This document shows, one piece after another, positions 63,401-64,000 of a DNA stretch of 64,000 nt (positions are counted from its first letter, which is position 1; each line of letters starts with the position of its first letter). Under the pieces are notes generated by a model, which worked only from the letters and a program-made list of their open reading frames with translations, was not told the DNA's origin and searched no databases. The translations under genes were made by a program, and so were the position numbers. Location of the stretch: contig JAFLCW010000003.1 of assembly GCA_017302165.1 (NCBI GenBank), positions 178,300-242,299 on the forward strand, read 5' to 3'. Source of the DNA: Alphaproteobacteria bacterium (GTDB taxonomy: Bacteria > Pseudomonadota > Alphaproteobacteria > Micavibrionales > Micavibrionaceae).

Positions 63401-63717
63401 TTCGCGGCTTACCTCGTATTCCGGGTGCCCCTGCAGGTGGTGGCACTGGCGGCGGCGCGGCATCTTTTAACAACATTGCGCCTGCCGGCGGTACAACACC
63501 GGATGATTTGAACAACATCTCTCCTGCGGCTGGGAATGAGGGAAACCAAAGCCCTTCAGACCTGAATAACATTAACACAGCGGCAGGCAACGAAGATGCC
63601 TCATGCTGGGGTGATGCGGCCGCGGCGGCAAGCGGTGGTGGTTCCGTGAATTTGAATATGGGTGGCACACCGGGTCAGATTTTGTCTGGTGCCTCCTCGT
63701 GCGGATCTGACATTTAG
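57469..63717 (+). CDS. TpsA exoprotein with filamentous-haemagglutinin TPS domain and long beta-helix
   Basis: 2082 aa. A basic N-terminus and signal (LLSSTALTAAGLMAFMNLAHA) precede a TPS domain (about 34-330) with VMVLDRNGVVFGANSRIDVG and IIASTGDVTNADL, the hallmark of two-partner secretion. After a linker, residues about 590-1850 are NosD-like PbH1 coils of about 22-24 residues, each with a D/H-G-I-x-V turn (GDDGIDV, GADGIHV, DDGIEVI). A DGDGDGYE loop occurs near residue 1555. The C-terminus has three NNI-PAAGN-type repeats and the only two cysteines (2046 and 2078). Probably a surface-exposed fibre; ligand unknown. Confidence 0.9.
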   Translation: MKRQASYRLGKKLLSSTALTAAGLMAFMNLAHAENAWTNFDSVSGSISIDASIPNLTNINQHTGIYVGNSPNLNIGSGQTVNIGQNDTGSLFVARAVNEGSDPTKILGTLNTRLKDSNGNFTGQTGGNVMVLDRNGVVFGANSRIDVGGIIASTGDVTNADLTDGDGKFEFKNFGNGQIINQGTMTIADAGVAAFVSPFVANSGVINAKLGKVAFAAGSKVTLDLYGDKLIEIAVNDRVADALLENSGTVNAEGGQVIMTAQAAKEAVDNVINMSGVVNAGSASVKGGKIILSGGSQGKVSVSGKVNASGVEGGKVDIKGQNIELTSTSEITADGNQAGDIIAFADDALTVFGRMTAQGQSGTGFIETSGLDVSFGDTAFIAATKEWLVDPLNITIGAVLEALIETQLAFFGDSTITTPAIGFQAGNIELNRTINWSTARTFKLVAINDININSGAGISATGLGNFIAEAGDDFVMKAGNTGISLNGGDVTIDANDEFINLAGTINVNGGDIQINNLGGFQALANSLLTSGTGTVTINQNKDSSGSLASNTIQNAIDAISNSGTGTNTIKVGAGTWAESLLLDYALDLTGAGSTTTLVDPVSGDGLRITGNIGADKKVNVSGFTFSGATESGIDVDSATVLGELKIINAAFNNNGTNGVSVGGDGNQTHLGHLNIQDSTFLNNGSPGSSAGDGDILAFRHNGDVTIKNVTVENNNLGGTKADYGIQIRGHNPGTLASGEIVLDNVSVAGAYRAGQIGIQEFSALDLTMTDVELGGQTTALTDSSGWASLYLSNIGTQILNIGNTVFKGGVLDYIWNFSSSAVNAKNATFEGVTGLTATLDQNFAIEDKVIHAMDNALISGLVTWKDNNLFVTQKSGSIQRGVNNSAVGGNVWVDNGTFAESVNVNKSVSLFGNNFGKAGNSLTRNAETIVTPNSPGFLVTANNVTIDGFYVTGGDHGIEVQGGDKAKIINNVVTASGQNGIHLNGSELSRVDDNYIFNITGNGTTSFGNDGIYLYQSHGTQAWRNVIDNTNDNGIQVERSRNVVLRSNVISNTKEEGIDVRLSDNIGLFLNKITNAGLTVLRSGIRVDQSSNGSEIGYNIIENTGLDGITITNSNGVDTYHNNIKNAKRDGISITNAPSAIVRSNILDNNKRHGIHLSTDSDNSTIKDNDITKSGTHGIFVENSNYVLIGGTPRSTQANVIDGAGSDGIRVIGGESTRIISNRVLNTKGDGIEVSKAESAFIQNNDIRFAGEHGINVNDIDGVDIRNNRVRRTGYDGIQLNDFDSAWLTDNLVSDTGDDGIDVSEGGFVSIYDNILRRIGFNERGDNADRSGADGIHVSNIYGDRIPPVSPTEGIEKSQRGFAIEIIGNEIDRTYDDGIDVKNSHSVWIEKNDIQGSGYANDRYLGGGDYSGADGIYVSNVSKNNGKRLLVAAGSPESGYEWPSVPGTYSPQGNPEDYSVVITDNIINETADDGIEVIGSGMRRADPSLAMIEYSDPEMNGGTGRTLISRNDIQNVGYGLLGDGDGGQSYGANAPDGYGADAIHVRDVVQPILMGDGDGDGYESPMPSASIEETPDSYIVEILDNYIWTTGDDGIEVINSGNTLIAGNEISNVGLNTDKYSGKYIGKGSFQNNGDGIHVSRTFEIFDNNGIVDIIENIISSSGDDGIEVIGGQNVLIDGNTITNSGDDGIRVTGFASFEPSIPEEEIPVDPETELLSSSMIYIPAMSYYNAVISNNSVTDSGSEGIHVNGYDDLTVTDNSVFNSRNNGLYVSGFNNGDVRLSGNVFSGNRIGVHFESGVIDLTQGINQFIGGSIGIRFSPFDFDDVLDMPIEASIPKGKYEGSFAFAYAAPILTGFAPLSLVDNTLGTQVFLGQEDFFVELDNEAFFAPGNPTLLNGLNSTYLTPSGIVTPSSTGGVVSPSVLSFLESRFFHFNDRGDLGLFFFGTPGTETTNILDQSDIFNSFDPALFGGSGLNITLRGLPRIPGAPAGGGTGGGAASFNNIAPAGGTTPDDLNNISPAAGNEGNQSPSDLNNINTAAGNEDASCWGDAAAAASGGGSVNLNMGGTPGQILSGASSCGSDI

Positions 63718-63739
63718 AATAAAGAATAGATAGTTTTTG

Positions 63740-63773
63740 ATCGCAGGCGATTACCTTCGCCTGCGATTTTTTT
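63740..63773 (+). terminator. intrinsic terminator after the TpsA gene
   Basis: ATCGCAGGCGA-TTACC-TCGCCTGCGAT followed by seven T. An 11-bp stem, 22 bases after the stop codon. Confidence 0.92.
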
Positions 63774-63796
63774 GAGATATAGAAATGCTGAGGATA

Positions 63797-63841
63797 TGGT
63801 GCCGTCGAGAGGATTTGAACCTCCGACCCTCGCATTACGAA
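63797..63841 (-). pseudogene. tRNA-Thr(CGT) 3' half, attachment-site scar
   Basis: On the minus strand the 45 bases contain an intact anticodon loop TTCGTAA (anticodon CGT), the 3' anticodon stem TGCGA, a variable loop, a T arm (GGAGG-TTCAAAT-CCTCT), the 3' acceptor strand and an encoded CCA. Upstream of the loop the sequence no longer fits: the 5' anticodon stem, D arm and acceptor 5' strand are absent. The break at the anticodon loop is where many tyrosine integrases recombine. Confidence 0.8.
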
Positions 63842-64000
63842 TTTGATTATGGTAACTTTAATATGGTTCAGGCTCTAACCATATCGAACCATATACCGCG
63901 TTGAGTTTATAGGCGTAATTCCTGATTTTTCGGCTCTTAAAAGCGGCGATTTCAATATCGTTCAGGCTCCTGTAATACCCCTCAACATTATTATCACCTT
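63842..64000. other. sequence beyond the tRNA fragment, with repeats
   Basis: No open frame is convincing. TTCAGGCTC occurs twice (63867-63875 and 63961-63969), 94 bp apart, and ATATGGTTC/GAACCATAT form an inverted repeat starting at 63861. These may be integrase arm-type sites of an element entering here, but the window ends too soon to tell. Confidence 0.4.

Noticed and set aside
63797..63900. Complete tRNA gene at the right edge
   Set aside because: The bases beyond the anticodon loop do not pair with the 3' stem (only three of five) and no D arm or 5' acceptor strand occurs at the right distance.

Overview
The window reads as a chromosome segment of an alphaproteobacterium. This rests on gene order (radA-cvpA-purF, a divergent amiC/rne pair, rsmB next to rpe, the der-bamB-TPR cluster), on an RNase E with a large insertion in its S1 domain, and on a poly-hydroxybutyrate-type dehydrogenase. 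I cannot name the genus. Both ends are open: the left edge cuts a CBS-domain gene, and the right edge lies just beyond a broken tRNA gene.

Layout. 1-2.7 kb holds a CBS-domain remnant, an unknown gene, a 3-hydroxybutyrate dehydrogenase and a CtlX-type amidinohydrolase. 2.8-3.9 kb holds a response regulator overlapping a gene for an HPt-like protein that lacks the phospho-accepting histidine. 3.9-31.4 kb is one uninterrupted minus-strand array of 27 genes, most with stop/start overlaps, for a surface polysaccharide or glycan containing nonulosonic acid. It begins at 31.4 kb with a MarR-type EPS regulator and an RfaH-like NusG paralogue, then pseB, pseC, a class III aminotransferase, pseG, a methyltransferase, a phosphoesterase, an ATP-grasp enzyme, pseI, a second NeuB-type synthase, an SpsF-type cytidylyltransferase and a GNAT. 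Export, glycosyltransfer and tailoring genes follow (ABC transporter, RmlD-like reductase, acyltransferase, GT8, FkbM, AsnB, two unknown beta-rich proteins, GT-B-like, GT2, aldo/keto reductase, methyltransferase) and it ends with a TviB-type UDP-sugar dehydrogenase.

The most striking signals are at the head of that array. A 17-bp palindrome lies at the predicted start site of a good sigma70-type promoter before the regulator gene. Between the RfaH-like gene and pseB there is an 11-nt match (GCGGTAGCGTG) to the ops element known to recruit RfaH in enterobacteria. It is preceded by two hairpins, one of which could be remodelled by pairing with the ops-like sequence. This suggests a self-contained antitermination circuit driving about 26 kb of glycan genes.

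31.5-54.7 kb is mostly housekeeping: an MFS transporter, typA, chorismate mutase, rsmB, rpe, a heparinase-like protein, radA, cvpA, purF, an SDR, der, bamB, a TPR protein, an L,D-transpeptidase, a small lipoprotein, amiC and rne. 54.7-63.7 kb holds a SOUL protein and a divergent two-partner secretion pair: a TpsB transporter and a 2082-residue TpsA exoprotein whose passenger is a long NosD-like parallel beta-helix, with its only two cysteines near the C-terminus. At 63.8 kb lies the 3' half of a tRNA-Thr(CGT), cut exactly at the anticodon loop, which looks like the attachment-site scar of an integrated element extending beyond the window.
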